Position numbers and translations under genes: made by a program. 54,163 bases of DNA, from assembly GCA_002401765.2 (NCBI GenBank), contig NVTY02000051.1:1-54163 (forward strand), in the 5' to 3' direction. Positions 1 to 8,234 of the stretch are shown here, piece after piece. The DNA comes from Thiotrichaceae bacterium. GTDB lineage: Bacteria; Pseudomonadota; Gammaproteobacteria; SZUA-140. Position 1 is the first letter of the stretch; each line of letters opens with the position of its first letter. Below the pieces are notes generated by a model, which saw only the letters and a program-made list of their open reading frames with translations, had not been told where the DNA came from and did no database searches.

Positions 1-5
1 AACTT

Positions 6-29
6 GGGGGTCAAATCTTGACTTAACAT
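6..29 (+). repeat. Mobile-element terminus copy
   Basis: This stretch matches, in the same sense as the left end at 449-475 and inverted to the right end at 1249-1274, the terminal sequence of the transposase element that follows (core GGGGTCAA-TCTTGA-TTAACAT). It is probably the outer end of another, mostly lost copy. A further short match to GGGGTCAAGTC lies at 129-139 at the end of the RHS fragment. Confidence 0.55.
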
Positions 30-43
30 ATAATGGCCGTTAA

Positions 44-138
44 AACTTCGCCACTGGCTCGATGCTCGCTTTTGACTATGACCATCAAGACCGCCTTACC
101 AAAATCACCTATCCCGACAAAGAAAAAGGGGTCAAGTC
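44..138 (+). pseudogene. RHS-repeat protein fragment
   Basis: The frame from 44 encodes a stretch containing FDYDHQDRLTKITYPD, which is the YD-repeat signature of RHS/teneurin-type proteins (a tyrosine-aspartate followed by a glycine/aspartate-arginine-leucine and ITYPD). A stop lies in frame just upstream at 41-43, and similarity is lost near the GGGGTCAAGTC sequence at about 129. This is a scrap of a larger RHS gene, presumably cut by mobile-element insertion. RHS genes are frequent sites of such insertions. No function is expected from it. Confidence 0.5.
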
Positions 139-448
139 GTACGCCGTTACCGGCAACTTATCTAGCAGGTTAAAGTCCTGTCCGGGGAATTACCCATTCA
201 TCCCGGTAGCACCACAAAGCAGTATTTGAGTAATTGAATGCTGTAAGTTTTGTAAGGGCAAAGCTACAGGCCGTAACGCAAGTGAACCGGTATTAGCCTC
301 GTTAACTTATTGAGGATGTTGACCCTCTGACTTGAAGGGGAAAACTGAAACTTTTCAATCGAGCACAGATGAAATAAAGCGGTGCAAATGGGCAGAGCGA
401 AAAGATCCTCCGGGGTTATAAGGATGGCATGTAGCGGAAGATAAGGTC
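139..448. other. Non-coding stretch, possible structured RNA relic
   Basis: There is no convincing gene here. The segment around 270-400 has the look of a folded RNA, with several short self-complementary stretches and purine-rich loops, and could be a relic of a group II intron domain I. I cannot fold or search it here, so this is only a guess. Confidence 0.2.
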
Positions 449-1274
449 TTAAGGGGTCAAGTCTTGATATAACATAAATAGCAAGCTAGTTTATTAAAAT
501 GGCACGCCCCCTCCGAATTGAGTATGAGAATGCCTTTTACCACGTAATGAATCGTGGCAGAGGGCGGCAAGGTATTTATACGGCTGATGAATATTACCAT
601 GCGTTCTTAAAATGTTTAAAGGAAGCACATCAGCTTTTTGGTTTAGAAATACATGCCTACTGCTTGATGGGGAATCATTATCATTTACTCGTGAAGACCC
701 CGTGGGGGAACCTAAGCCGAGCAATGCGCCATATTAATGGGGTCTATACACAACGGCACAATCGACTGAAAAAGACCAATGGTTCATTGTTTCGAGGGCG
801 ATATAAAGCGATCTTAGTGGATGAGCACAGCATATCTAATGCAACTCAGCCGTTATATACATCGCAACCCCATCGAACTACGTACATCACTCGTCAAACA
901 GCTAGCCGCCTACCAATGGTCAAGCTACCCGGTATACATCAACCAACAGAAGTCGCCCGAATGGCTAAATCGAGAAATCGTATACGGCGAATTAGGCACG
1001 GTACAGCGTTATCAATCATATCGCAGCTATGTCGCAATGAGAGTAGATGACGAAACTCAACAGTTCTACCAAAGCCAACGGCAGCCAGCAATATGGGGCG
1101 GAAAAGAATTTAAAGAAACGGCATATAGCAAAGCCCTTTCCCTGAATAGCGAAATATCACATAAAGGTATAAATGCACCATTTCTCAAACGATTAGACGC
1201 ATCAATAACAGAATGAAGGAAGATAAGATGTTGAAAAATCTATTTGATATGTTAAGTCAAGATTTGACCCCTTA
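449..1274 (+). mobile_element. HUH transposase element with inverted terminal sequences
   Basis: The element is bounded on the left by TTAAGGGGTCAAGTCTTGAT (449-468) continuing to about 475, and on the right by its near-perfect inverted copy ending in TTTGACCCCTTA (1263-1274). It holds a single transposase reading frame that is now frameshifted. The architecture (single Y1/HUH transposase between short imperfect inverted ends) fits REP-associated tyrosine transposase elements. The autonomous activity is probably lost, but the ends look intact. Confidence 0.6.
499..1216 (+). pseudogene. REP-associated tyrosine (IS200-like, Y1/HUH) transposase, frameshifted
   Basis: The protein would be a single-strand DNA transposase of the Y1 HUH superfamily. 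The first frame (499 onward) shows the typical start MARPLRIEY, the metal-binding HUH motif in MGNHYHLLV, and the conserved LFRGRYKAILVD. At about 831 the reading shifts by one base: the frame from 821 continues with YLMQLSRYIHRNP, where the catalytic tyrosine (YIHRNP) lies, and runs to 1216. Removing one base (the extra A near 831-833 in GCACAGCATAT) restores VDEHSYLMQLSRYIHRNP. The gene is therefore a single-base-insertion pseudogene unless the read is wrong. The full product would be about 239 residues. There is no recognisable ribosome site immediately upstream. Confidence 0.8.
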
Positions 1275-1606
1275 GTCTTAGTCCTCTCTCACTATTTAAG
1301 AATATTGAGCGAACCTTCTCGGGCATCAATAAAGCTCAGCATATGAGTATCAATGCGGGAAGTCGCTGCTCAAAAATAGTTCCCCCCCTTTTTGCTTAAG
1401 AAATCGACAACGCAAAAACAGTGATTAAATCACAAAACTTCCAGTAATCCTTCACAGTACACGCCGCTTGATTCGCTCATAGTTTCACCCACTGAGTATA
1501 TTTCTTCTGCAAAAAAATCGGACAGCCGTCATGTGGTTCTAGATCCGGCGCCCGGCTCATCAACAAGAAATATACGGAAGTGATACCACACATACCAAGG
1601 AGAGCC
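1275..1606. other. Intergenic, nothing recognised
   Basis: These 332 bases follow the transposase element and contain no open frame with protein-like composition. The only regulatory element I can support is the AAGGAG ribosome site at 1597-1602 for the next gene. Confidence 0.4.
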
Positions 1607-1609
1607 ATG

Positions 1610-2542
1610 ATGGCACATGAAAAAGAAACTATTCAATTCGCAAAAATCCAACAAGTCAAAGATGACAAGGAGGACAGCATTTTCGAACTGCCCAATGTCG
1701 TCGGCCTGGGCATTGGCTATAAGGAAACAAAAGGTAAAGAGACAAAGGAGCACTGCATCAGTGTTTATGTGAGAAAAAAGGTAGCCGTGAAGTCATTGGA
1801 CTCTTGCGAGCAGATTCCCAAGACACTCGACGACGTAACGACTGATGTGGTTGAAGTTGGTGACGTCGAAGCACAGGCATTTAGCAGCAGAATACGTCCG
1901 GCAAAACCCGGTTACAGCATGGGACATTTCAGGATAACGGCAGGAACATTTGGTTGCCTGGTGAGGGATGCTTGCTCGCCATGCCGCATCTACATCCTCA
2001 GCAATAACCATGTATTCGCCAACGCCAATGCCGCCGTGATCGGCGACCGTATTTTGCAACCGGGTCGGGTGGACGGTGGCAGTGTCGCCAACGACACCAT
2101 CGCCCGTTTGGCCCGGTTTGTACGGATTCGATTCAATGATCGCGCCGCACACAATCTGGTGGATGCCGCGATTGCACGGCCCAGCGATCTGAGAAATGTT
2201 ACCGCCTCTATTGTCGGCCTGGGGATTCCCAAAGGCACGACTGAAGCCACCCTCGGAATGGCTGTGACCAAGAGCGGTCGCACCACGGAAACCACGAGCG
2301 GAAGGGTCATCGGCATCGATGCGACGATCGCGGTCAATTTTGGCGCATCAGGCATCGCGTATTTTCGCAATCAGGTATTGACCACGGCTATGTCTCAAGG
2401 GGGGGACTCGGGTTCCTTGCTGTTAGAACGCAGCACAAGAGAAGCAACGGGCCTATTGTTTGCGGGATCGAGCAGGGTCACCGTCCACAACAATATCAAC
2501 AATGTGTTGATGGCGCTTGGCGTAGAGATTGTCACTGCGTAA
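1610..2542 (+). CDS. Trypsin-fold serine protease, cytoplasmic type (Nal1-like)
   Basis: About 310 residues with no signal peptide. The N-terminal 90 residues have the pattern VVGLGIGYKE...ISVYVRKKV...IPK...DVVEVG, which in this family precedes the protease domain and may be a pro- or inhibitory domain. The chymotrypsin-fold triad is visible: His134 in SNNHVFA, Asp185 in LVDAAIA and Ser267 in GGDSGS. Cysteines at about 116, 122 and 125 (GCLVRDACSPC) may bind metal or form disulfides. Start choice: AAGGAG at 1597-1602 favours ATG 1607 or 1610 over the upstream GTG at 1580. The next three genes (to 5418) run in the same direction and include a second protease. Substrate is unknown. Confidence 0.8.
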   Translation: MAHEKETIQFAKIQQVKDDKEDSIFELPNVVGLGIGYKETKGKETKEHCISVYVRKKVAVKSLDSCEQIPKTLDDVTTDVVEVGDVEAQAFSSRIRPAKPGYSMGHFRITAGTFGCLVRDACSPCRIYILSNNHVFANANAAVIGDRILQPGRVDGGSVANDTIARLARFVRIRFNDRAAHNLVDAAIARPSDLRNVTASIVGLGIPKGTTEATLGMAVTKSGRTTETTSGRVIGIDATIAVNFGASGIAYFRNQVLTTAMSQGGDSGSLLLERSTREATGLLFAGSSRVTVHNNINNVLMALGVEIVTA

Positions 2543-2583
2543 GGCGATTTTAAAGTACATCCAATAATCAGGGAGAGTTGAAG

Positions 2584-3486
2584 ATGAAAATATCAAATGA
2601 ATTAATCCGCATGCATGAAGAAATCACACGTGGTATCACCGAAGAGAACCACCAGGAGATGGCCGTCTCCATTGCAGAAAAAAGCGCGGCGGCCAGGGCG
2701 GCAGAGGCGATGCCATGCGACAGATCTGAGCTGGAAGCCATGGGCGTCAATATTGCCAAACTTGATGCGCTTGAGCGCGAGCAGAACGAGATCAGTCATG
2801 GCGAACTGGAAGCCACTATTGCGAACATGGATGAGCTTTCTCAGCTCCCCGTTGACCTTGATGGTGGCCTCGATGTATCGTCAGCCCTGCTGCCGCCGGA
2901 CACTTTCAAGTTAGAGCCGAGTTGGTCAGGTGTATTCTCGGACGACGATCAACAGGATAGCCTGATCAGTGCACAATCCACGCTCTCGAGGAATTTCCTG
3001 GGCTGCAGAAATCTTTGGAATTCTGCTAATGGTGGCGGCTGGGGCTGTACTGGCGGGGTCGGGAGCATCACGAGCCACGCGGAGTTCGGGTTCTGGTTCA
3101 GGCCGGCGGTCACCAAGTTCTACAGTATCCGCCCGCTTTTCCGCTTTCGTGGCTACTATACCGTGAAGGCAAACGACAAATGGTATAATTGTAAGCACGC
3201 CAAATCGGTGATCACGGTGCAAACAAATTGCTATCAGTACAACTGGAAGGGCTGGAACAGCGTCAACGTTCTCAATGAGCGGGGTGGCAATATCAATCGC
3301 ACCAGACGGTTTGATATCGACCGACATACCAATAACTCCTACCTGCTCGCTGGTGGTGACTGGGCCTTCGTTCGGGCACGTATACAGCTGCATGCACGTG
3401 CGCAGGGTGGCGGTTCCTATGTAAAAAATGACTTTTCTACCGGGGCGGCCAATTATCTCTGTGTGCCGCATGTTCACGTGTTTTAA
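2584..3486 (+). CDS. Unrecognised protein linked to protease cluster
   Basis: I do not recognise this 301-residue protein. The first 80 residues are charged and helical (many Glu, Ala, Met), residues about 80-115 are acidic, and the C-terminal half is rich in Gly, Trp, Tyr and Asn, with Cys in LGCRNLWN, GWGCTGG, WYNCKHA and TNCYQY, suggesting a beta-rich, possibly disulfide-bonded domain. There is no signal peptide. The start ATG 2584 is chosen because GGGAGAG (2571-2577) sits 6 bases upstream; a TTG at 2578 would be inside the ribosome site. It follows the trypsin-fold gene by 41 bases and precedes a strong terminator, so the two are probably one transcript. It could be a substrate, partner or toxin controlled by that protease, but nothing proves this. 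Confidence 0.6.
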   Translation: MKISNELIRMHEEITRGITEENHQEMAVSIAEKSAAARAAEAMPCDRSELEAMGVNIAKLDALEREQNEISHGELEATIANMDELSQLPVDLDGGLDVSSALLPPDTFKLEPSWSGVFSDDDQQDSLISAQSTLSRNFLGCRNLWNSANGGGWGCTGGVGSITSHAEFGFWFRPAVTKFYSIRPLFRFRGYYTVKANDKWYNCKHAKSVITVQTNCYQYNWKGWNSVNVLNERGGNINRTRRFDIDRHTNNSYLLAGGDWAFVRARIQLHARAQGGGSYVKNDFSTGAANYLCVPHVHVF

Positions 3487-3500
3487 TCTTTGATTTAACG

Positions 3501-3541
3501 CTCCCGCTTCGCCATTGGTTTGGTGGGGCGGGGGTTTTTTT
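3501..3541 (+). terminator. Intrinsic terminator
   Basis: CTCCCGCTTCGCC (3501-3513) pairs over 13 positions, counting G-T pairs, with GGTGGGGCGGGGG (3522-3534), leaving a loop of 8, followed by seven T. It ends the transcript of the two preceding genes and means the following small gene cannot start at the TTG at 3540. Confidence 0.85.
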
Positions 3542-3584
3542 GAATGTGCAATTGAGCATTATCCTAGAAAATTCGAGGAGAAAG

Positions 3585-3815
3585 GTGTTGAAAGAAGAGA
3601 GAGAGACAATAGAGCAGGTGCGCGCCAAATTTGATGATGAGATCATGGCAACAGAAGGGATTGAGTCCATCAGTACCGGCTTGAATGAAAAGGGCGAGGT
3701 CTGTCTTATGCTCAACACCTCGGCCCCTGTGGAGCAGGTTCAGGCCAAACTGCCAAAAGAAATATTCAAAATACCGGTCGAAATCACCTACATTGGAAAA
3801 ATCAGTGCCCAGTAA
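3585..3815 (+). CDS. Small protein resembling the protease N-terminal domain
   Basis: A 76-residue acidic protein without signal peptide. Its core (EGIESISTGLNEKGEV... LPKEIFKIPVEITYIG) follows the same order of short motifs as the N-terminal domain of the serine protease at 1610-2542 (VVGLGIGYKE... IPK... TDVVEVG). It therefore looks like a free-standing copy of that domain and could act as an inhibitor or chaperone (inference). GAGGAG at 3575-3580 favours GTG 3585 or TTG 3588 as the start. Upstream is a strong terminator, so read-through or an own promoter is needed. Confidence 0.55.
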   Translation: MLKEERETIEQVRAKFDDEIMATEGIESISTGLNEKGEVCLMLNTSAPVEQVQAKLPKEIFKIPVEITYIGKISAQ

Positions 3816-3884
3816 TACATCGGCCTGTCGACTAAAAAGGCATACGACGTAGCCATTTTTTTAAGCTGATTTTTTGGCAATAAA

Positions 3885-3947
3885 ATGTTCTGTAGAACAT
3901 GACCCACATGTCTTTTTACGCTCTAGCGCTCATTGTGATTTTTCACA
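3885..3947 (+). promoter_or_regulatory. Two inverted repeats upstream of secreted protease
   Basis: ATGTTCT-GT-AGAACAT (3885-3900) is a perfect 7-base inverted repeat, and TGTGA-TTTT-TCACA (3934-3947) is a perfect 5-base one with a 4-base gap. Both lie in the 274-base space before the protease at 4090. They may be operators. The second resembles a CRP half-site pair but its gap is 4 instead of the usual 6 bases. Confidence 0.35.
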
Positions 3948-4089
3948 CTTTATCGGTATCAAAAGGCACAGCCTATTGTCATTGTATTCAGCAGAATTTC
4001 TCTTAAGGTAGCTGAATAGTGAGATGCCTTAAAGCTGAAAATACAGGTTAATATTAATCGCGGATCATTAAATCATGGAGAATAAAAAA

Positions 4090-5418
4090 ATGAATGGAAA
4101 ATACAGCAGGCTAATAAAACCGCTTGCATACTTTATTGCACTTTCAGTACCCGCTACGGTCGGCGCGAATGGTATCGACAAATCCACAGATGATATCTGG
4201 TATCCCCATCCTGAAGCACTTAAACAGGCGGTAGACAATAGTGAAATTGCTCCTATGGAGGATTACTCTAACCGCATAGATCAACCGAGCGGCAAAGGCA
4301 TGACGGTCGATGTTGAACTGCTCGCAAAGGAATCCGGCATGCGCTACGCAGAGGCCGAAGGTGCCATCAAGGCTCAGGATGCATTTGCACGTTACGGTGA
4401 CAGAGTGATTGCCCGTTATGAAGATCGTATTGCGCGGATGTGGCAAGAGCCAGCACCCGGGACGCAATCATTTATTCAGTTTGTGGGTAAAATACCGGCT
4501 GGCGTTGCGCAGGATATGCGTCAAAAAAGAGTTCCCGCCAATGTTTCGGTCACTGGCGGTGCCACAATCTCCCTTAAAAATCAGATAAAACGCGCAGAGG
4601 CGGCTGCTAAAGGGTTAAGAAAACTGGGCTATATCAACTCTTCATCGTTTTACGATGTCATCAATGATCTCATTCAGCTTGATATCAAGATTCCTGAGCA
4701 TGCCAGAAATCCAGATCCTCAACAGGTTCTGCAGGCCATTCAAAATGAACTCAAGGGAACAGCGTTAAGTGAGCAAGTCCGTTCGCTGAGCCGAAAAAAT
4801 ATAAAGATTAAAACCATTCGAGGCGACGGGCCGATCATGGAGTTCGATCATGCCCGAGGCGGTAACTGGGTCAGATTATCAAGCGGCACGCGCTGGTGTA
4901 CCAGTGGTTGGTCGGTGAGTGGCCCGAATGGGGATGGCATCATCACCGCCGCACACTGCAACGGTCTTACCCAGTTCGAAGAGGAAGGCGGGCTTGTTTT
5001 TAACATGAACTGGCGAGACCAGGAGTTCAGCCTGCTGGGCGACGTGGAATACCACACCACCAACCACCTTGAGCTTGACGATTTTTACGCACGCGAGGGA
5101 GAAATTCGTGATGTAAGCAGTATCCGCTCAACCTGGACGATGTGGGGCGCGAGAGTGTGTGAATATGGACGTTCGAATAATAAGCGTACTTGCGACCATA
5201 CTGTGCAGGCGACAAACGTAATTGTAAACTATTCGATCGGCACCGTAGGAAACCTCGTGCGTGTCTCGGGTGATGACAGCATCGGAGGCGACAGCGGTGG
5301 CGGCTGGTCATTTAACTACACTGCCTGGGGAGTACATAGCGGCTCTAATGGCGTACAGTCATTTTTCACCCCGGTACAACAAGCGGAGGCCGTGTTGAAT
5401 GTGACCATTAAACGCTAG
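4090..5418 (+). CDS. Secreted S1 family serine protease
   Basis: 442 residues. Residues 1-27 form a signal peptide (basic start, hydrophobic LAYFIALSVPATVGA). A long pro-region of about 240 residues, rich in charged helices, precedes a chymotrypsin-fold domain with His289 in ITAAHC, Asp at about 330 in LDDFYA and Ser402 in GGDSGGGW. Cysteines flank the histidine (RWCTSG and AAHC) and sit at VCEYG and RTCDH, the disulfide pattern of streptogrisin-like proteases. It is expected to be exported and self-activated by removing the pro-region. The start ATG 4090 is preferred over 4075 because GGAG at 4077-4080 is then correctly spaced. It ends the protease cluster; two inverted repeats lie upstream. 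Confidence 0.85.
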   Translation: MNGKYSRLIKPLAYFIALSVPATVGANGIDKSTDDIWYPHPEALKQAVDNSEIAPMEDYSNRIDQPSGKGMTVDVELLAKESGMRYAEAEGAIKAQDAFARYGDRVIARYEDRIARMWQEPAPGTQSFIQFVGKIPAGVAQDMRQKRVPANVSVTGGATISLKNQIKRAEAAAKGLRKLGYINSSSFYDVINDLIQLDIKIPEHARNPDPQQVLQAIQNELKGTALSEQVRSLSRKNIKIKTIRGDGPIMEFDHARGGNWVRLSSGTRWCTSGWSVSGPNGDGIITAAHCNGLTQFEEEGGLVFNMNWRDQEFSLLGDVEYHTTNHLELDDFYAREGEIRDVSSIRSTWTMWGARVCEYGRSNNKRTCDHTVQATNVIVNYSIGTVGNLVRVSGDDSIGGDSGGGWSFNYTAWGVHSGSNGVQSFFTPVQQAEAVLNVTIKR

Positions 5419-5432
5419 TATCATCTGCATTG

Positions 5433-5457
5433 CTCACCTCGGCCGGTTCGGGGTGAG
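5433..5457. other. Hairpin between convergent genes
   Basis: CTCACCTCG (5433-5441) pairs with CGGGGTGAG (5449-5457) over 9 positions with a 7-base loop. It lies between the ends of the secreted protease and the CRP-like regulator, so it could help end transcription, but no T-run follows in the plus direction. Confidence 0.35.
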
Positions 5458-5496
5458 AAAAAACCATCCACGCGTCGGCTAGCCCCCCCCTTAATT

Positions 5497-6144
5497 CTAC
5501 GGTATATTGCGCGGTAACTGTCTAAGAATAGAAATATGCTTTTTCTCTACTGAGATATAACCGCCATTTTGCAGTTTTTTCATTAACCGGCTGACCATCT
5601 CGCGGCTTGAGCCGACCAGTCCCGCGATCTCCTGGTGCGTCATACTCTGTGGAATCACCCGTTTTCCATCTTGCTCGATTGACATTTTAGTGAGTCTTTC
5701 ACGTACCCGCTGATAAACAGTTTTCAAGGCACAATCGGATAACTCTTCTGTCAAACTGCGAATGCGTGTGATCATGGCGCGAATGAGTTTGACTGAAATT
5801 TCGGGTTTGTCATGCAGGCAGGCCTCAAAACTGGCTCTGGAAATATAGGTTAATCGGGTGTCTTCAAGCGTTTCTACAGACGCTGAACGGGGTGCCTCGT
5901 CAACCAGCGCCAGTTCACCGAAGTATTCCCCTGGCCCTTCGTAGCGCAAAATGATTTCAGCGCCATACTCATCGCTGACATAGACCTTCACCCGTCCCTG
6001 CTGCACGATATACAAGCAGTTACTTTCATCACCTTTATTGATGATGATGCTATGCTTGCGGTAGTTGAGTGTTTTTCCGTAACTTGCTATCAGAGAGATA
6101 TCATCCGATGATAACTCAGAAAAAAGTGGGTCACGTTCGATCAT
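5497..6144 (-). CDS. CRP/FNR-family regulator, CRP-like
   Basis: 215 residues, the usual length of CRP. An N-terminal cyclic-nucleotide domain (about 5-115) contains the phosphate-binding cassette FGELALVDEAPRSAS, with Glu78, Arg86 and Ser87 at the positions that bind cAMP in Escherichia CRP. A dimer helix follows, then a winged helix-turn-helix (about 147-210) with recognition helix SSREMVSRL; Arg181, Glu182 and Arg186 match the CRP residues that read TGTGA. There are no FNR iron-sulfur cysteines at the N-terminus. The start has GAGGGAAG upstream. It is divergent from tpsB (143 bases apart). A perfect TGTGA-N6-TCACA site lies in front of the CHAT-cyclase operon at 19478-19493, a likely target (inference). 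Confidence 0.85.
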   Translation of the reverse strand: MIERDPLFSELSSDDISLIASYGKTLNYRKHSIIINKGDESNCLYIVQQGRVKVYVSDEYGAEIILRYEGPGEYFGELALVDEAPRSASVETLEDTRLTYISRASFEACLHDKPEISVKLIRAMITRIRSLTEELSDCALKTVYQRVRERLTKMSIEQDGKRVIPQSMTHQEIAGLVGSSREMVSRLMKKLQNGGYISVEKKHISILRQLPRNIP

Positions 6145-6287
6145 ACTTCCCTCGATAATAGTGCGATTATACTTAAGATGCTACATGAGCACTTTGAATT
6201 GGCCTATAATGCGAGTGCAAAGGTTTTTAGAAGCTTAATGTCAAGGCATAAAAATCGCAGAAAGACGCCTGTATAACACTATAATAA

Positions 6288-7988
6288 ATGAGATTTTTTT
6301 CCAAGCATTTTATTCAACCCTACTTGAATATCGGACTATTCGCAGGCTGTTTGATGGCCAGTTCGGTTGTTATGGCGCAAGCCGCCGTTCACTTTGTGCC
6401 AGAAAAACCTGGCGGCGATCTGCCGCCGCTGCCTGAATACACAGACCTGCCTGCCGCGCCACAAAAAAATATGGTGCTTCCGGCCGTTATCCAGACACCT
6501 GCTCAACATCTTTCTGCACAAGAGAGCCTGTATGTTAAACACGTTCAGCTGAGTGGCAACAAGCTGTTTTCAGATCAACAGCTACGCCATATTACGGGCC
6601 CTTATGAACATCGTCACATCACTTCCGATGAATTGCAGGCACTGCGCCGTCAACTGACACGGCACTATGTTGAGCATGGCTATATCAACTCTGGAGCGAT
6701 GATTCCTGACCAGGATATCGAAAGTGGCGTGATCAAGATTAATATTATTGAAGGTCATCTGAATGAGATCAAAATAAGCGGTAATCGCCGTTTGAAGCCG
6801 CGTTATATTCGCAGCCGGCTGGCCTTTCCACCGCACAAAGCGCTACACCTGCCGACGCTTCAGAAAAAAATACAATTACTCCATCAAGATCGTCTGATCA
6901 ATCGCATCAATGCACATTTGAACCCTGGCATACAGCGTGGAGAGAGTATTCTGGCGGTGATAATTGATGAGCGCCGCCCTTATGAGTTTGGGTTTAGGGT
7001 TAACAACCGGCGCTCGCCCAGTGTCGGCGAACTGCGCGGTGAACTGTGGGGCTCGTATCTGAATATCTCTGGCTACGGTGATGCCATCACTGTTCAATAC
7101 GGCATCACAGAAGGTCTGGATGATATGCGCTTGAATTATACCCTGCCGCTGAATCGACAGGATACACGCCTGGCTCTCTACCTAAGCCGCAGTGATTCAT
7201 TGATTATCGAAGAACCTTTTGATGCCATCGATATTAAAAGCAAAAGCAAAAATTGGGGCATCAGCCTGACACATCCCTTGTGGCGCACCTTAAGCGGCCA
7301 CTTTAGCCACTCGCTGGCACTGGACCGGCGTCATAGTAAAACTGTTTTTTTAGGCAATGAACCCTACCCCTCTATCGGCTCCAAAGAAGGTGAAACCACC
7401 GTGGCGGTACTACGCCTGGGGCAAGAGTGGCTCAGCCGCAAAGATAACCGAGTACTGGCGATACGCTCCAGGATCAGTGTGGGGCTGGACGCACTCAATG
7501 CAACGAGCAATGAAGCGGGCATTCCCGATGGAACATTCAGCGCCTGGCTGGGGCAGTTACAGTGGGTGCAACGCATTTCAAGGCGTGGTATGCAACTGGT
7601 GGCACGCAGTGACTTTCAATTCACTCACGATTCACTGCTGCCGTTGGAACAGTTTGGCGTGGGCGGGGCGTCCAGTGTGCGCGGTTATCGAGAGAATTTG
7701 ATGGTCAGGGATAAAGGCTGGATGGGTTCCCTGGAAATACGCGTTCCCGTGGTGAGCCAAAAATTTCAGCTCGCTGCTTTTTACGATATAGGTGGGGGTG
7801 ACCATGTCTCAAAACCCAGGCCGGCATTAAAAAGCATCTCCAGTGTCGGCCTTGGATTGCGCTGGCATCCGAACCGCTCGCTACGCAGCCAGTTGTACTG
7901 GGGCCATGCATTAAAAAATGTTGTCGTCGGTAAAGAAAAGAGCCTGCAGGATGACGGTTTTCATTTCAGCCTTGAGGTGAGTTTTTAA
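6288..7988 (+). CDS. TpsB outer-membrane transporter (ShlB/FhaC/HecB family)
   Basis: 566 residues, normal for the two-partner secretion pore that exports a TpsA partner across the outer membrane. Residues 1-31 are a signal peptide ending AMAQA-like (VVMAQAA). A proline-rich linker is followed by two POTRA domains (about 80-225, first beginning VKHVQLSGNKLF) and a 16-strand barrel. The loop-6 signature VRGY is at about 464-467 (SVRGYREN), and the chain ends in phenylalanine (LEVSF) as barrel proteins do. No clear ribosome site precedes ATG 6288. The presumed client is the TpsA at 9026-11149, which is unusually encoded on the opposite strand with a MITE and vapBC in between. Confidence 0.9.
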   Translation: MRFFSKHFIQPYLNIGLFAGCLMASSVVMAQAAVHFVPEKPGGDLPPLPEYTDLPAAPQKNMVLPAVIQTPAQHLSAQESLYVKHVQLSGNKLFSDQQLRHITGPYEHRHITSDELQALRRQLTRHYVEHGYINSGAMIPDQDIESGVIKINIIEGHLNEIKISGNRRLKPRYIRSRLAFPPHKALHLPTLQKKIQLLHQDRLINRINAHLNPGIQRGESILAVIIDERRPYEFGFRVNNRRSPSVGELRGELWGSYLNISGYGDAITVQYGITEGLDDMRLNYTLPLNRQDTRLALYLSRSDSLIIEEPFDAIDIKSKSKNWGISLTHPLWRTLSGHFSHSLALDRRHSKTVFLGNEPYPSIGSKEGETTVAVLRLGQEWLSRKDNRVLAIRSRISVGLDALNATSNEAGIPDGTFSAWLGQLQWVQRISRRGMQLVARSDFQFTHDSLLPLEQFGVGGASSVRGYRENLMVRDKGWMGSLEIRVPVVSQKFQLAAFYDIGGGDHVSKPRPALKSISSVGLGLRWHPNRSLRSQLYWGHALKNVVVGKEKSLQDDGFHFSLEVSF

Positions 7989-8008
7989 CGAATGATGCTG
8001 TCGAATGT

Positions 8009-8160
8009 GTAACTACTCAGCGAGCAGTCAATATTACCGGTAACTGCTCAGATTGCCCCTGAAATTTGTCAGTTCAAGGCGGAAAATGTGAGTTTACAAG
8101 TGTAAATGACTATTTTTTAACGCAGAAATGGCGGGTTTCAGGGGTGAGCTGAGTAGTTAC
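8009..8160. mobile_element. 152-bp MITE-like element, copy 1
   Basis: The element begins GTAACTACTCAGC (8009-8021) and ends GCTGAGTAGTTAC (8148-8160), a perfect 13-base inverted pair. It is flanked by the 8-base direct repeat TCGAATGT (8001-8008 and 8161-8168), a target duplication. A second inner inverted pair starts at 8040 (GTAACTGCTCAG...CCCCTGAAA against TTTCAGGGG near 8137-8145). It encodes nothing. A second copy in opposite orientation is at 15453-15604 with exactly the same length. The mobilising transposase is not in the window. Confidence 0.8.
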
Positions 8161-8179
8161 TCGAATGTTTGATAGCCGC

Positions 8180-8217
8180 TTGAATAGTGATGCATTCTAT
8201 TATAAAATCGTATGCAT
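8180..8217 (+). promoter_or_regulatory. vapBC promoter with two ATGCAT palindromes
   Basis: TTGAAT (8180-8185) and TAAAAT (8203-8208) are spaced by 17 bases and make a good sigma-70 promoter. ATGCAT occurs at 8190-8195 in the spacer and again at 8212-8217 just past the -10 element, 22 bases (about two turns) apart. This is the layout expected for autorepression by a VapB-VapC complex (inference). Confidence 0.5.
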
Positions 8218-8234
8218 GACATAAGGAAATAAAT

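Noticed and set aside
6..1274. CRISPR-like array from the repeated GGGGTCAAG sequences
   Set aside because: Copies are few, irregularly spaced and inverted; they are transposon ends.
2926..3477. 183-residue minus-strand frame opposite the unknown protein
   Set aside because: The plus-strand frame has a ribosome site, a terminator and an operon partner; the antisense frame has none.
3934..3947. A true CRP site before the secreted protease
   Set aside because: The gap between the half-sites is 4 bases, not 6, so it is listed only as an inverted repeat.
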